From Musa acuminata AAA Group (lineage: Eukaryota > Streptophyta > Magnoliopsida > Zingiberales > Musaceae): 64,000 nucleotides of DNA. Shown in pieces: positions 1-12,691 of this stretch (its first letter is position 1; each line of letters starts with the position of its first letter). The notes under the pieces are model-generated. The model was not told where the DNA came from and did not search any database. It saw only the letters and a list, made by a program, of their open reading frames with translations. Both the position numbers and the translations under genes were made by a program. Where the stretch lies: the NCBI RefSeq assembly GCF_036884655.1, contig NC_088342.1, positions 14,661,501-14,725,500 of the forward strand. Reading direction: 5' to 3'.

Positions 1-34
1 TATATAACCGGTCTCTGGTCTCAATAATAAGATT

Positions 35-38
<4 letters not shown>

Positions 39-77
<39 letters not shown>
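39..77. repeat. (AT)n microsatellite
   Basis: An uninterrupted AT dinucleotide tract of roughly 19 units. Confidence 0.9.
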
Positions 78-79
<2 letters not shown>

Positions 80-479
80 ACATGACATTGTTAAAATAAT
101 GGAAACCTAATCCCGTGTCGTGCCAGATTATTGCTCGTTATCATCCAGGCTTTTCACTGAGGATAATAAATAGTGATAAAACAAGAGAGTTTCGAAACTA
201 TATCTTTACACATGACACCAAGAATACAAGTGATAAGAGGGACTAATAGTCCTCACTAATGACCGTATATAATGATCTAAAGCAAGATCTTATTCCCCGA
301 ATAAATCCCTCCGTCTCACTCTTTATGTGCTGTGAGTTGCATGATTGATGAGTTTCCACATGGATTAGTTACAAATTTTCTTAGAGTCAATAATTCATCG
401 GCAAAGACGCTTTTGAATGTGGGCCACTGAAAAAAAAAAAAAGGAGAAACGCGATTCATTCCAACAACGCATTCTGCAC

Positions 480-860
480 CATCCCATGCAGTGCTGCCAC
501 GTCTACACCATATTGGGCCCCACGCAGCTACACGTGAAAGTCACCTGTCCCGGGGCTGACTTCTGGCCGCTTGTTTCATCGGGGCCGTGATATTAAAAAT
601 CGGTCGACCGAGGCAACAACTCCGATCGCTACAGTACATAACGGCGCGTCGCCGCGCCGTCCGCCTTCTGCCACGTACTGTCTTCTTTGACTGCAACAGC
701 AACGCGTCAAGCTCGACGTCTCCGCCCGCTACATTTATTATCCTGGCTTTTCGTCTATATGAGCTCGGAACAACTTTGACTACGAACAAGATAGGGAAAG
801 CAAGCGAAGCGAGCGACACGGTTATCTTCAAATTTTATGATACACTACCGAGCTTACGTA
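480..860 (+). promoter_or_regulatory. Candidate promoter-like island
   Basis: A GC-richer stretch in AT-rich surroundings. It holds a perfect G-box CACGTG (531-536), a second ACGT core in GCCACGTC (496-503) and TTGGGCCCCAC (513-522 area), a TGGGCC-type element common in plant promoters. No convincing TATA box with a downstream coding exon was found, so orientation and function are open. Confidence 0.25.
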
Positions 861-2613
861 GATAAAAGTTCTTGGGAATCGACACATTCTGGCCATTCTT
901 TTCTGGTCGTTTGGGATCAGTGTTTTCTATTAGTCCAAATCAATGGTGGAATGCATTCACAGAACTGCTCTGAATCCAGGTGGTTCGACTCTCTTTCTCC
1001 ATTCGTGTGGTCAGCGCATGGGGATCATCACAAAAGCAGAGAGATAAGCTTGCCTGACTTGCACTCCAGGTTTTCTGTAGCGGGGAGAGTGGGTTTTAAA
1101 TGAGGATGTTGCCACCTTGAGAAGGGGCAAGGGGACAGGAGTTACAACTTACAGTACAAAAAGGAAATGAGAGGACTCAAATATGGCAAGAATGTAATGC
1201 TTCCTACCACCTAAAAGCTCAACCAAACCCTTGCATTCTGATTGAATCCCCACATCAATGGCTATGTGAGTTTGTTGTCTTCGTTGGAGCAACTAATTAA
1301 AGGCCCATGTCTTGGCAATCTACTACGATCACCTAAAATAAAAAAAATTGGAAAACAGACTAAATATGCATAAATGCTAGGCTGGGGTTTTTCCTTGTTC
1401 CTTATTCAAGGTCACTGAAATGGCTGTTGAAAGAGAATGATGAAGTGTCTGCTCACTGTTTCTGGTTTGTAATGGCTTTGTTGGTGTGGTTGATTAGTGC
1501 ATAGAAGTTGAAGATGAGAAAAGTTTAATTAGGTGGATCTTAGTGGTCAAACTTTTGGGAACGAACGGTTAGGATTTAGAAAAAAAAGACAAAATAAGAT
1601 TGGAGTTAATTGCAGCAAACGAAGAGTCAAGCCGATCTTAGAAGGACGATGCTTCAAATTTTGGAAGGGACAAAGAAACAGACATACATCCAAGTGTTCC
1701 TTTATTTTCTTTGTGAAACACAATTCCATAAACAGTTGTGTGTTGATCTTTTGCCAAAAAAAAAATACAGCATGCCATAACATATATATTCCATGGACCA
1801 GATACCATCAATTAGGAATTGGTGATGTTCTAAGAATTGCGTGCTTACAGATTCGATTGACCAACAAAATGCTATAGAATTAGGTGATAACCAGCTGACT
1901 AAATGTTTGATTGTTAGAAAATTATTCATATGCGTGACAGTCAGCAATTCGGCCTATAACATATAATATCTTCGTTGCAAAGTTAGTGTTTAAATCATAG
2001 AAGTTGACTTTATGAAATCTCAGCGGCCAAAGTATAAGTAATTTCCTGTTTCTTTTGCAACCAGCATTTTTTGAACATGGGATGGCGTAAAACACTGAGC
2101 TATCTTGACATGGAGAATAATGATAAACTACATATATTAATTATATTTTCATGTCAGTAACTTGTATAAGTATCAAGTTTCTTTTTTATGTCGACGAAGT
2201 TAAACCAATGTCTATGGATAAGATGCCGTTCTCTCAAGCTACTCAGGTTGTCAAAGACTATATTTACTCCAGATTCAAGGACCAACAACTGAGATTATAT
2301 GGAAGATAATATCTGGGATAAGCTCACCAGTGATAAGTAAGGATTAGCAACAATGAGGAAGAAATTAATGCAAGAGATAGTAAGTAGATTATATCTTGAT
2401 TTAATCTTTATGGAGAAATTCATCGAAGAATATGAGACGTTCAATGAGGCATCCATTTCAAAACTATTGTGCCAGTAGAGTGTTTCATGCAATCTACCTA
2501 CGTTATTGCATCGTCATTGACCAGCATGCAGGACATGCTTTGATCCACACCAACATTTAGATTTAGACAGGAACAAGAAAGAGAACAAGAACTTGATAAT
2601 ATTTTGTTCGAAT

Positions 2614-3076
2614 TGTTAAGTATTTTAGGAGGTTTTAATTTCTTAAGAAAGGAGTCTCAATTAAATTTAAACTTCTGATTTAGATTTAATTAAGAACTTA
2701 AGTAGGAAGAAATCTTAGAGGATTAGGATTTGTTCATATAAATACACATTGAGCTTCAAAATTTTGGTGAGAGGAGGGGGAAGAGACTATAGGTGTCATG
2801 AGAGTTTCTTTTTAATAAATCTAAAAAGTATTGAGAGAAGAGTTCTTCGTGATTATGTGAGAGGGTATATATATAAGAGGAGTTAAATTTGAGTGAGGAT
2901 AATTTAAGAATCTTATAATTTCTCTCATATAGTAAAGAATTTTATTTTCTCCATAAATGTACCTAGCGAGTTGTCGAATTACATCACGTCTTGCATTAGC
3001 TTTTTGGTATGTTCTTTAATTGTTAATATTTGGATTTTTCTTTAGTTGTTTTCAATTCTATTCTTCAGTCCTAACA
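2614..3076 (+). repeat. 5' LTR of element A
   Basis: It runs from TGTTAAGTATTTTAGGAGG to CAGTCCTAACA, with TG...CA ends. The first 120 bases align with 5554-5675, including the shared segments TTTAGGAGGTTT and AAGTAGGAAGA. The PBS-like sequence follows directly. Confidence 0.75.
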
Positions 3077-3119
3077 AGTTATATCAAAGCCCAAAAGATC
3101 CGATGGTCAGAGATTCATT

Positions 3120-3830
3120 TTGTTAGTTATTTTTGCTAACTTTACTATGAAAAATATTTATGAAAGAAGTAATTGTACTCTATGATAATGGAGGGTGAAG
3201 AATTTCTTATTCAGAAAGGCCTAGTAAAAATGTTAAAGGGCAGAGTATGCAAAGCATAAAAGATAAGTCAACCATACTTAGAAAGAGCTTGAAGAAAAGT
3301 ATGTAACTACTATTATTTTTGTTCACTAATAATATTATCAATAATATTATTGATGATGACTTTACCATAGTTATTTGAGATAAGTTAAGAAAGTTTTATT
3401 TAGCTAAAAGCATAACTAACAAATTACATTTGAAGCGAAAATTATATAGGTTAAGGATAGAGTAAGATGGTGACTTGGTAAAGCATTTGAACATATATAG
3501 ATGAATATCAAATCAACTAAAGAAAGTTGATATGGAGATTAAGAAAAAGATAAAAGTTACTTCTTACATTACTCACGGACTCGATAACTTTATAGAGATG
3601 ATATTGTGTAAAAATAATATAGTGACTTTAAAACAAATTAAAAAAGTTTTAGTGTCTCATGCAAACAGAAAAAAAAAAAAAAAAAAAAAGATAAATCTGG
3701 GAACATAAATGATGAGATGTTAATTGCTTAGAGTGAAATTCGACAAGGATGATTTTTGACAAAGGTGGATCTCAACATAATAGGTCAAGATCAAGAGTGA
3801 GGCCTTTGAATATGTTTAATGCTATAGATG
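3120..3830 (+). pseudogene. gag: Decayed copia gag of element A
   Basis: Conceptual translation of 3380-3660, ignoring stops, reads like a UBN2-type copia gag. A LxKxYLAKSxTNKLHLKRKLYRL-like stretch is followed by GDLVKHLN, QLKKVDMEIK and a final VLVSHANR. These match the alpha-helical capsid region of plant copia gag, which packages element RNA into cytoplasmic particles. Several in-frame stops and frameshifts exclude a functional product. A run of about 20 A residues (3668-3688) follows the helical part. The zinc-knuckle region expected next is broken by the inserted solo LTR at 3836. Confidence 0.65.
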
Positions 3831-3835
3831 TAAAG

Positions 3836-4895
3836 TGTTGAATCTTGTATTTTGATGATGAAACTAATTAATAATTATTTATGTTTTAATCTACGTTTTG
3901 AGTGATGCAGGATGTTTCGATCAGGATGAGACAATTAAAGTAGAAAGAATCATGTTGTGCCGGAGGAAAACATATCACAAGATTGGACGTCGGGCCGGAG
4001 GATCGGTCGACGTATTGACAGAAGGCTTCGGGTCGTGGATTCGAGCATCGGGCCAAGAAGAGCAGATATTGCGCCAAGGATATCGAAGCTGTGGAGTCAA
4101 CTAGCCGATTGGACAATAGCCCGTAAGAGAGGACGATGTGCTAAAGAATCAAACGAAGTGTCGATGGACCAATGACATGTCGGACAACTTGATTAATGCT
4201 TAGTATTAATTGTCTAGATCAAAGTGTATTTTACATGTGGAGGATTAACTACGATAGCAAGGCATGAAGCAAAATGAAGTCCCGGAGTCAAGGATGCGAC
4301 TTCGTTGAGAGTTTGAGAATTAAAGTATAATTAAAGTAGAAATCTAAGTTCGAGAATTAAAGTTTAAATCAACTTGAAGCCTATAAATACCCCTCTCATC
4401 CCTCCCTGGTTAAAGTAAACAAGCACAGAGAGATTAAAAGAGAGAAAACGTTGATGCGATCATAAGTGTATTCTCTCCTCTAGCTTAAACTTAGATTTCC
4501 ATTTAGAGAGTAGAGTGAGTGCTTGTAAGGGTTATCTCCTAAACCCGGTAAAAAGAGAAGAGGGGTATAAAAGGTGATTGACCTTCACCTATTGAAGGAA
4601 GGCCTCTAGTGGATGTCGGTGACCTTGTCGGAGGAGGAAGCCGAAAGTGGATGTAGGTCACGTTGATCGAACCACTCTAAAATCTGGTTTGCGTTTATGT
4701 CTTGAGCAATTTACTTTAATTGCAAACCTCTTCAATTGCTTACTGCCTTCAATTCATTTACAAACGTATTTCAAAGTTAAGTTTTTGAAATCGATTTGAT
4801 ATCGAAATCAGCTTTTATCGTACGAAGTTTTTTTAAGACGTAGTTTTTACCGCACTAATTCACCCCTCCTCTTAGTGCCGACCCCGATCCTAACA
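3836..4895 (+). mobile_element. Solo LTR with TAAAG target-site duplication
   Basis: A single 1060-base LTR of the TGTTGAATC...GATCCTAACA family, inserted in element A. The 5-base TSD TAAAG lies at 3831-3835 and 4896-4900. The copy keeps the conserved U5-end hairpin (GCACTAA 4852-4858, TTAGTGC 4872-4878) and a TATA-like CTATAAATACC near 4380. A solo LTR with intact TSD is the standard product of intra-element LTR recombination after insertion. Confidence 0.93.
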
Positions 4896-5553
4896 TAAAG
4901 AGTATGAATATATAAGAAAAAATTATTTGAAAAAAATAAAATAGAAAGAAGAGACCAATGAATGCACGCTCTTGTAATAAATAATGATTAAGATATTCTC
5001 ACAATATCTAAAAATAACAATGCATCTTTTTAGAAGAGTTGATTTTTGATAGACTAGTACATACTTTAGAGAATGTGACTTATATTTTAAAAATGTAGAA
5101 GAATCTATATTTTTTAGTATTTTAAATTACTATGATTAAGGTTATAAGGCCGCAGTTACTCAGGGTTGCAAGATTTTGATGAAAGAAATATTATATCAAG
5201 GGTATATCTCAAAGCATTGGAAGTAAGTTGTACATGTAAGGGATGATAAAATTCTACGATAGTGAGTTTATGCTATAGAAAATAAATGATGATATTCATA
5301 ATTTCTAGGATACAAACAGTTGTGAAGGAAAAAAATCTTGCTGATGGCATGATGGTGAGATGGATGTCTCTATTCGGAATCAAGTAGCACTATTGGTTTG
5401 GTTCTAACGACACATAATGCATTAGCATGTTTATTGAAATAAGATATTAGATCATAAATTATTTCGATTTATTTGATTGTCATGATTTCTTTAAGACAAT
5501 GATCTAATTTCTATAGGAGGTACAAAGTAAGAAAATGTTACCGAGGTAGAGAT

Positions 5554-5680
5554 TGTTAGGGTTGATAGGTTATTTAGGAGGTTTAACTACTTGGGAGGGG
5601 TCCTAATTAAATTCAGACTGATTAGTGTATTAGGATTTAAATTTAATTAGGGATTCAAGTAGGAAGATCTTAAGCTCAGA
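5554..5680 (+). repeat. 3' LTR of element A, truncated
   Basis: It starts TGTTAGGGTTGATAGG after a purine-containing stretch (CCGAGGTAGAGAT). It follows the 5' LTR through GGATTTAAATTTAATTAGGG and AAGTAGGAAGATCTTA, after which similarity stops, so about 340 bases of LTR are missing. Confidence 0.65.
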
Positions 5681-8381
5681 ATGATGTTGAGGTGTATGTG
5701 ATGTTTAGCTGGTTATTTCAGACAAACTCTTGTAAAATAATTATTTTGATTTTATATAAATGTAAAACTCAGTAGAAGTTAACTTGTGTGAGTTTTTGTT
5801 ACGATGCTTGTGCTGCTCGCTACGTCTTCTGTAACGGGAGTGGCTTCTGGTTTTGGTCCATTGGCCGGAAGTGAAGCTTGTGGGGGGGAGATTGCAGGCG
5901 GGAAACGTGTGCGTGGCTTCTGCCACTCTTTAAGTAGTAACTAAGGCTTGTCATGCTGCAACAAATACGTATCTTTTGTTCTCTTTAGACTCAAGTAGTT
6001 TGGAAGGGGTTTAAACCAATGCTTGTCACGGCAAGGGACGATTAAGGAGGCATCATGAAGTTGCAGAATGTTGCGGGTGTGCACTCTCTGGCATAAATCT
6101 TGAACAAAATTTTCACAACCTCTCTAAATATGTCACAGAAAATCCTACCAACACTCACAATGTTTTTCTTTTATAACTCTCACTAAGGCTTTGACGTATA
6201 TATTCAACAACCAACCTCAATTTCCCAAAGGTTTTTCTACTAACTTTATTCTTAATACAATTTAATTCACAATAAAACTCTCAAAATATTTACAAATCCT
6301 AGCAATCAACACCTATGTGATTATTTTTCTCACTTTATATCTCTTATAGAATACTTACAAATTATATTATCTTGTTGAGGGATGATACTGATGATCATTG
6401 GATCAACCTAATTTGGTTCCGATCCACATGCGCATAGAGTCTTTGGGAGCAATCGAGGAGGTCTCGAGCACATGATCTAATGTCAATTTGCATAAAAATT
6501 GAAGTTGGATGGAATTTCTGATATGATCCCCCTTGACGCTTCATGTTAGTAACAAAGTATAAAGAGGTGTAAGTAAATAGTGACTCACCTCGATTACTAT
6601 AGTTTGGTGTATCCTTTATAATTGGTCCAACTAGAAAGAATTTTTCGTAATATAAGTAAAATATTTTCAATACATTTTTATACTTAGTTGATATCCACAT
6701 GACTTCGTGTTGACTAGGTTCACAAGGATGAACATTTTTCCTATTGTATCTTAAAGAATATATTACAATTACATATATGACTTAATTGATGGTCCAATAT
6801 TTAATTATAATAAACGGTCAATGTATCATATATAATTGGAATAAGATCAATGATGTTAATTGATTATACAACCAACATGATCTTTTTCTTTATAAACATC
6901 TATATCTTGGAAACTAAATTCTATGAATATAATATTTTATTTTCTACACTTTGAATAAAATTCATTATCATAGATATTTTTTATTCCCTATAAGTTTAAT
7001 ATGTTTTCAACCCTTTGATATCTATATTCTAGACAATATAAATCTGGATGAGTCTTCCTTCCATCATGATAATTAAATCTCAAGTTTTATTTAGAAATCC
7101 ACAATTAGCTTTGTAGTCATGATCCTACGATTGTAAAAGACAAAAAATAGAACACCCTAATTTTAATTAGGGGTACACTGATAATTTGACTTTATAAATG
7201 AAACCTAGGGTTAGGGTTAAACCTCCTCCCCCTTCATTTCATTTATAGGAAGAAGGAAGAGAGATGCTAAGGCATCACCTACAAGAAACAAAGGTAGGAT
7301 CCTACCTCTTTCCACTTCCTTTTCTTCTATTCCTTTTCCATTAATTTTTGTCATACCCTCAAAATAACATTTATAGATCAAGATTCATTGAGGTATGAAC
7401 CAATCTTAAATAGAAAAATTTTCAACCATCCATAATCAAACCTCAAGATCCAAAACGTAAAATTAAGGAAACCAAAAGTATTCAGTTCTCATCACACATT
7501 ATAAACCTATCATTCAATAGGTCATTTGATAAATATGAAAACCTAAGCCAACTCAAAGATTCTTAACAATCACTTATAAACTCATAAGATCAATGAAATA
7601 CTACATTCATAAGCTAACCACTTACCACAAGCTCATATCAAAGCATGTAAACATTAGATTTAATATCTCTAAACTTCCAAAATATAAGATCTCTTTTGAC
7701 ATTCACAAAATAAACATCAACTCAGATTTTGGACAGCGTTCCACCCAAAGTGTTATTTTACAATAACATCTTATAAAACAATAAAACATGTCATAACATT
7801 CCATTGTCTCAGCCCAAACCTAACATGAGTAAGAGTGTCAAAATAAACTAATCTAAAATATTTATATAACAACATGATGAGATAAAAAGACTCAATAAGC
7901 GACCGTAAAAGAAAAATAATATGGCATGAGGGTTATGATACAAGACAAATTCAAGAGTCATATTTTTCATATGATTTATACTTAACAAAAAAATAGAGAA
8001 TAATGTGTAAGTAAATCAATATCAAAATGTAAGACATGAGCTTAAGAGTCATATTGTTATTTCCTTTAATTCATTCATATCAAAGAAGTAAAAAATAACA
8101 TATAAGAAATTCAAGATTAAAATATAAGACATGAGCTCAAGAGTTATATTTTTCATTTCATTCACTTCATTCATATCAAAAGAGAATATAGAACACGTCT
8201 GGAATGATATCAAATGAGCATAAAGGGTATATGAGATCATAATATAATATAATATAATATAATTTATTTTTGGATGATCACATAACACAAGTCTCTTATG
8301 TCTAAGAGCTCCACCCCACTCACATCTAGATAAGGTCACAAGATGATAAGAGCATTACAAGATCCACAACATAACATAATT
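5681..8381. other. AT-rich, unassigned interval
   Basis: No LTR ends, gag/pol motifs or sizeable reading frames were recognised. 5690-6120 is more GC-rich and has the texture of an eroded repeat, but I could not name it. 7200-7260 holds a two-unit TTAGGG-like stretch. The rest is AT-rich, with simple tracts such as repeated AATAT near 8240-8260. Confidence 0.5.
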
Positions 8382-9629
8382 TGTTATGACCAAAATCGGC
8401 ACTGAGAGGGGTGGGGGTGGGTGTGGGGGTGAATTAGTGCTTCGATAGAAACCTCAATGATTCAAAAACTTTTATTCGATAAAAAATCATGTCGTAAATG
8501 TTGAAGGTGTGTTTGACTTAGAATAAGTGCAACAAGCAATTAAAGCAATATCAATGATAATGAAAAGCAGAACAGAAATACAAATCGAGTCTTATAGTGG
8601 TTTGGTCATCGTGACCTACGTCCACTCTTGATTCCTCCTCCGTTGAGACCACTTGCATCCACTAACGATCTTCCTTCAATGGGCAAAGATCAACTACCCT
8701 CTTACAACTCTTTCTTCTTTTCGTAGATTCAGTAGACAACCTTTACAAGTCACTCACCCCTCTCTTAAATTGAAATCAATACTTAAAGCTAGAGGAGGGG
8801 AATTCTCACAAGATTATAATAGAATTTTTCCCAATTTTTGTTCTCAGTTGATGTGTTAATTGAGTAGGGATGAGTGAGATTTTTATAGACCCTAAATAGA
8901 TTCAAATTTGAAGCCAAAATAGTCTTATCCTAGGTTTTCGGGGTATTGACAGTACCATCCCCTGTTAGTCTGACATTAGGTGGTACCATCGTCCAATCTG
9001 GTGGTACCATCGCTTGACACACTAACACTGGGCAGTAACATCGCCCAATCTAGGAGACTGTGTCTGGGTGATACCACCACCTAGTCTGATGATACCACCA
9101 CTTGACGTGGCTCCAAGTGGCTAAATAGGTCATCCAATCGGCCCAATTCAACCCTATTTTGGGCCCAATTATCCCCTAATTGAGTTGACATTGTTTCACC
9201 TCAATACTAACTCAATTATACCTAAATTAACTCGATCTAGGTATAATTGATTACAAATACGAATCCTATATTGTTCTGCATATCATTGGTTCATTCAATG
9301 CTTCGTCTGATCCTTCGACACATCGTCCTCTCTTTCGACGTATTGTCTAATCGGCATGTTGACTCCTGCAACTTCCAATCTAATTAACACAATGTCTGAT
9401 CCTTTAGCTCGATGGCCGAACTCATAGCACGAAGTCCTTTTGGCATGTCAACTATTCCACCGGCCCAACCTCCAATCTTCTGACATGTTCTATTTCGGCC
9501 CAACGTCTGATTCCTCCCACGTCAATTGATTTGCCTTTCATTGATTGAGGTTAGTCCTGCATTACTCAAAATGTAGATTAGATCGTAAACTCATCAATTG
9601 ATTTCATCATCAAAATCTGAGATTCAATA
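8382..9629 (-). repeat. 3' LTR of element B
   Basis: Plus-strand ends are TGTTATGACC and GAGATTCAATA; in element sense the LTR begins TATTGAATCTC (ancestral TGTTGAATCTC). It contains degenerate GGTGGTACCATCG palindromic motifs at 8940-9110 and a minus-strand TATA-like box at about 8880. The G-rich segment near 8403-8430 is the interrupted equivalent of the poly(C) loop in younger copies. Confidence 0.85.
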
Positions 9630-9651
9630 ATCTCCCCCTTTTTGATGATGA
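9604..9651 (-). promoter_or_regulatory. PPT/3' LTR junction with nested inverted repeat (B)
   Basis: Arms TCATCATCAAAA (9604-9615) and TTTTGATGATGA (9640-9651) are a perfect 12-base inverted repeat flanking the polypurine tract (AAAAAGGGGGAGAT in element sense). Nested GAGATT/AATCTC arms abut the LTR border. The PPT primes plus-strand DNA synthesis. Confidence 0.85.
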
Positions 9652-9959
9652 CAACCAATTGATGACAGTGTTTAAACTAAACTCGTCCTATGAATATGTC
9701 ATATTGAAATAAATCTTGAATTCAAATTGAATTCAAGTCAAAGCAATTTTAATCATGAATATTTCATCATTGTAGGCATCATTATTATAAGTTGAAGTAT
9801 TGCATGCATAATACCAAATCATCATGTATATTTTCAAAATATAAAATCATCATACCATGCATGATCATCATAACTTCTTATTGTATGCATCATCATAATA
9901 TCATGAGTGTTTCATGCATAATTTAATATCATAATTTTATCATGCCCTTTGTCATCAAC

Positions 9960-10405
9960 AAAAAGAGAAAAATGCAACTAGCAAAATTTTGAAGTATGCA
10001 AGTTAGTAAGATAGCTTGTTTAAACATGCAAGCTAGCAAGTTTTTTCATATATGAAACTTAACAAAATTTTCCCTTCTCTTGAAATGTGCAAGATAGTAT
10101 GTTTGCTTTTCTTTGCAATGTTCAAGCTAGCAAGTTTTTTAAAAAGAATGCAAGATAGTAAATAGTAAGTTTTACATCATTTTAGAATATATAAGTGTAG
10201 TTGAGCAAAATAGTAACTTTTGCTTCTTGAAATGTGCAACCTAGCAATTCTGCTTCCTTTTGCAACATGCAAGCTAGCAATTTTTGCTTCCTTTTGCAAT
10301 GTACAAGCTAGCAATTTTTATTTCCTTTTGCAAGCTAGCACGTAAGCTAGCAATTTTTCTTTTCATTGTGATGTGCAAGCTAGCAAGACTATCTCCCCCT
10401 TTGTT
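9960..10405 (-). repeat. GCTAGC-motif array in the interior of B
   Basis: At least eight copies or near copies of GCAAGCTAGCAA, a palindrome-centred motif, are separated by 25-60 bases of TTTTGCTTCCTTTTGCAATG-like sequence. The array ends at an internal PPT-like TCTCCCCCTTTGT (10392-10404). No reading frame spans it. Confidence 0.85.
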
Positions 10406-11303
10406 ATTCTCAAAGAAAAGGGAAGAATATAATGTTGTAATTCTTTTCCCTTTACATCAATTTTCAAAACATGACACAAGGTATATAACCATAGATATAA
10501 AGGAGTTGTACATTAAAAAAAAAAAAGTTATAAACATCAATAAGTTGAGTGATATATCATGGTTTATTTGGATAAGTCAAATAGTAAAAAGAAAGAATCA
10601 TAGTAAATAATCTTGATTCATAAAGAATTCTTAAGTTATAATTCTGAAAAATCAAGAGAAACCATGATTCATATGGATAATTCTCCTCTTTAGTAAATGG
10701 CAAAAAGAAACTTAGGAGAACAAATAAGAGATTTTGATTCATAAAAAAAATCTGAAGTATCAAATATCAAGAAATCAAGATCATGATTAGGATAAAAACT
10801 TCTCTATAGCAAACAAAAATATAGAACTTGATTCATGCGTAAAAAATCTCAAGTTATCAAGATCATGATTCATAAAAAAAAAATTCAAGTATCAAGTGTA
10901 AAATTTGGATAAAACTCATTCAAATTCAAATTATCAAATTATCAAATTATCAAAATCACTTTTAAGATATTCAAAATGATATAAATAGATTTATCAAACT
11001 CTTATTGAAAAATTGATAAGATAGACATAAAGAATTTTTTAAGAAAAATGTATCTTGTTTTTATGTGTTTCAGTTTATGTGATTTATTTCATATAAACAT
11101 GTCTTTGTCTTTTATACCAAATAAAAACATGCATCATCATTTAAAACTGAAAAATAAGATTTATCACAAGAGTCATCAAGATCAATAAGCCATAAATCAT
11201 AAAATTATTATTATTTTAAATCATTATACATAATTAAATCATTAAATCATCAAGCATAAATTCATTAACATAAAGTATTTTCAATCAAAATCATTTTATT
11301 TTG

Positions 11304-12642
11304 GCTAGTGAGCTTTGTGAAGTGTTTTGAATCTCCGATTATAAGCCTTGAGCATCCACTATCAAAATTTTATTTTTGCTCCTAGCTTTCGATTGTAGAG
11401 ATGTCTACAAAATAGGAGGTTTTCTTTTAGGTACTTATTTAACTTTGAGTCCCTTATTAATAGATCTACCTATCTTAACTATTATCATTGAGTTATTTAA
11501 GGTTCCTTTAGGAACCCAAACTAATTTGTATGGACTATACTTTTTTAAAACATATCTATAGGCATAATATCCATATTTTTCATAAAAATTACATTTCTCT
11601 CTATGTTAGACATGTAATGTAAATCCTTTAACAAAGATAGTTAGCTTTTGTTGAGTGTTACTCATAAAGGCAATTTATTCCTTTTTACGAACATGACCCT
11701 TATTAGCAAAGATCATATTTAAAGATTTACTATCAATTTTAAATTTTTCTAATGTTTGTTTTAGTAATACATTTTCATTCTTAACTAAGTATAATTCTTT
11801 ACAGTAAGTACAAGGGGTTAACATGTAATTATCATGCTCATTTTTAAAATTTTTAAATTCACTAGCAAGAGAAGCATGATCCTTTTTTAATAATTTATAT
11901 TTTTTACCAACTAGCTTACATTCATCAAATAAATCATAAAAAGTATCAAGCAATTCATTGTAAGATAAATGAGATTCGATTGAGTTATTTATCTCATCAT
12001 CGAAAGCTATTAAGGTATAGTTCACTATCTTATCTTTGTTGGTTTGCTCCTTATCTTCGGATGTACTCGATTCATCCCATGTTGCCTAGTACTTTCTTCT
12101 TCTTTGGCAACTTCTTCTTTTTAAGTTCATTTTTATTCTTTAATTCTTATTCTAAAAACTTTTTAAGCTTACTTGTGAGGAGTTCAAAGTCATCATCACT
12201 TGAGCTTTCGCTCGAGTGATCTTCTTTTGTTCTGAGTGCCAAATCCTTTCTATTCTTTGGAAGATTATTCTTAAGTTCGTCATATGCAATATATGTTATT
12301 TCATAGGTCATCAAGGACCCGATAAGTTCTTCAAGCGAAAACTTATTTAGATCATTTTCTTCTTGTATTATCGTTACTTTAGGATCCCAACTTTTTGGAA
12401 GGGATATTAGAATCTTGTTTATAAGTTCGAGATTAAAAAAATATTTGCCAAGAGCTTTTAAGAAAACATAGGACCATTGGTTTGGAAGACTTTTGAAAAC
12501 TAAATTTGACTATATTTCATAAATCGAAACTCATAGCAAGCAAGAAAACTCTCATTCGAGTTTTTCAATATATGTAATCCGTCTCATTGAACATACGAGG
12601 ATGAATGATAGAAAGACCCTCTTGATTGCTGATAAAAGTCAT
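11304..12642 (-). pseudogene. gag: Decayed gag-protease of element B
   Basis: The start codon is at 12640-12642. The N-terminal gag is frameshifted and about 70 codons of the central helical region are missing. The later gag helix (LEELIGSLMTYE) and LPKNRKDL motif are readable. The CCHC zinc knuckle is gone: two lysine-rich stretches are joined directly. An open frame at 11675-12025 gives a 116-residue coiled-coil-like linker (KYKLLKKDHASL), typical of the large Sirevirus gag. A WVPKGT motif (about 11501-11540) follows, then DSGCSR (DSG codons 11355-11363), the catalytic start of a copia aspartic protease. Nothing of pol follows. B thus marks where the pol deletion began in this lineage. Confidence 0.8.
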
Positions 12643-12676
12643 TTCTCTTAGGTGTTAAACCAAATAAGAAAAACGT

Positions 12677-12691
12677 GACTCTGATACCAAC
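12677..12691 (-). other. Primer-binding site of B
   Basis: In element sense it reads GTTGGTATCAGAGTC, beside the 5' LTR. It matches the initiator tRNA-Met PBS TGGTATCAGAGC except at the last base. Confidence 0.9.

Larger units (their letters stand above)
1..2613. other. Low-copy-looking sequence without a supported gene
   Basis: No LTR, gag or pol similarity is visible here, unlike the rest of the window. Reading frames are all short (under about 115 codons), lack recognisable domains and overlap one another on both strands. The base composition is more even near 450-1100 than in the AT-rich remainder. It may be the flank of a host gene lying left of the window, but no exon could be defined. 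Confidence 0.4.
2614..5680 (+). mobile_element. Old Ty1/copia element A, internally deleted
   Basis: A 5' LTR (2614-3076) and the start of a matching 3' LTR (from 5554) flank about 2.5 kb of interior. After the 5' LTR comes a mutated initiator-Met primer-binding site (TTATATCAAAGCC, 3079 onward). The interior holds a decayed gag, then a solo LTR of another family (3836-4895), then about 650 bases with no clear pol motif. Without the nested LTR the interior is only about 1.4 kb, so most of pol is deleted. The many stops and truncated 3' LTR make this one of the oldest elements here. Confidence 0.75.

Noticed and set aside
1533..1947. Overlapping frames on both strands (114, 78 and 81 codons)
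   Set aside because: No recognisable motif, no preferred strand, and lengths expected by chance over 2.6 kb.
7204..7222. Telomere-like CTAGGGTTAGGGTTAAACC
   Set aside because: Only two units and of TTAGGG rather than the usual plant TTTAGGG type; too short to mean anything.
9960..10405. Possible CRISPR-like array (repeated GCAAGCTAGCAA)
   Set aside because: Spacing is irregular, repeats are short and degenerate, the same array recurs in four retrotransposons, and the DNA is plant nuclear.
12678..12691. tRNA-Met gene fragments at PBS positions
   Set aside because: These are 12-15 base primer-binding sites next to LTRs, not tRNA genes. No cloverleaf could be drawn.
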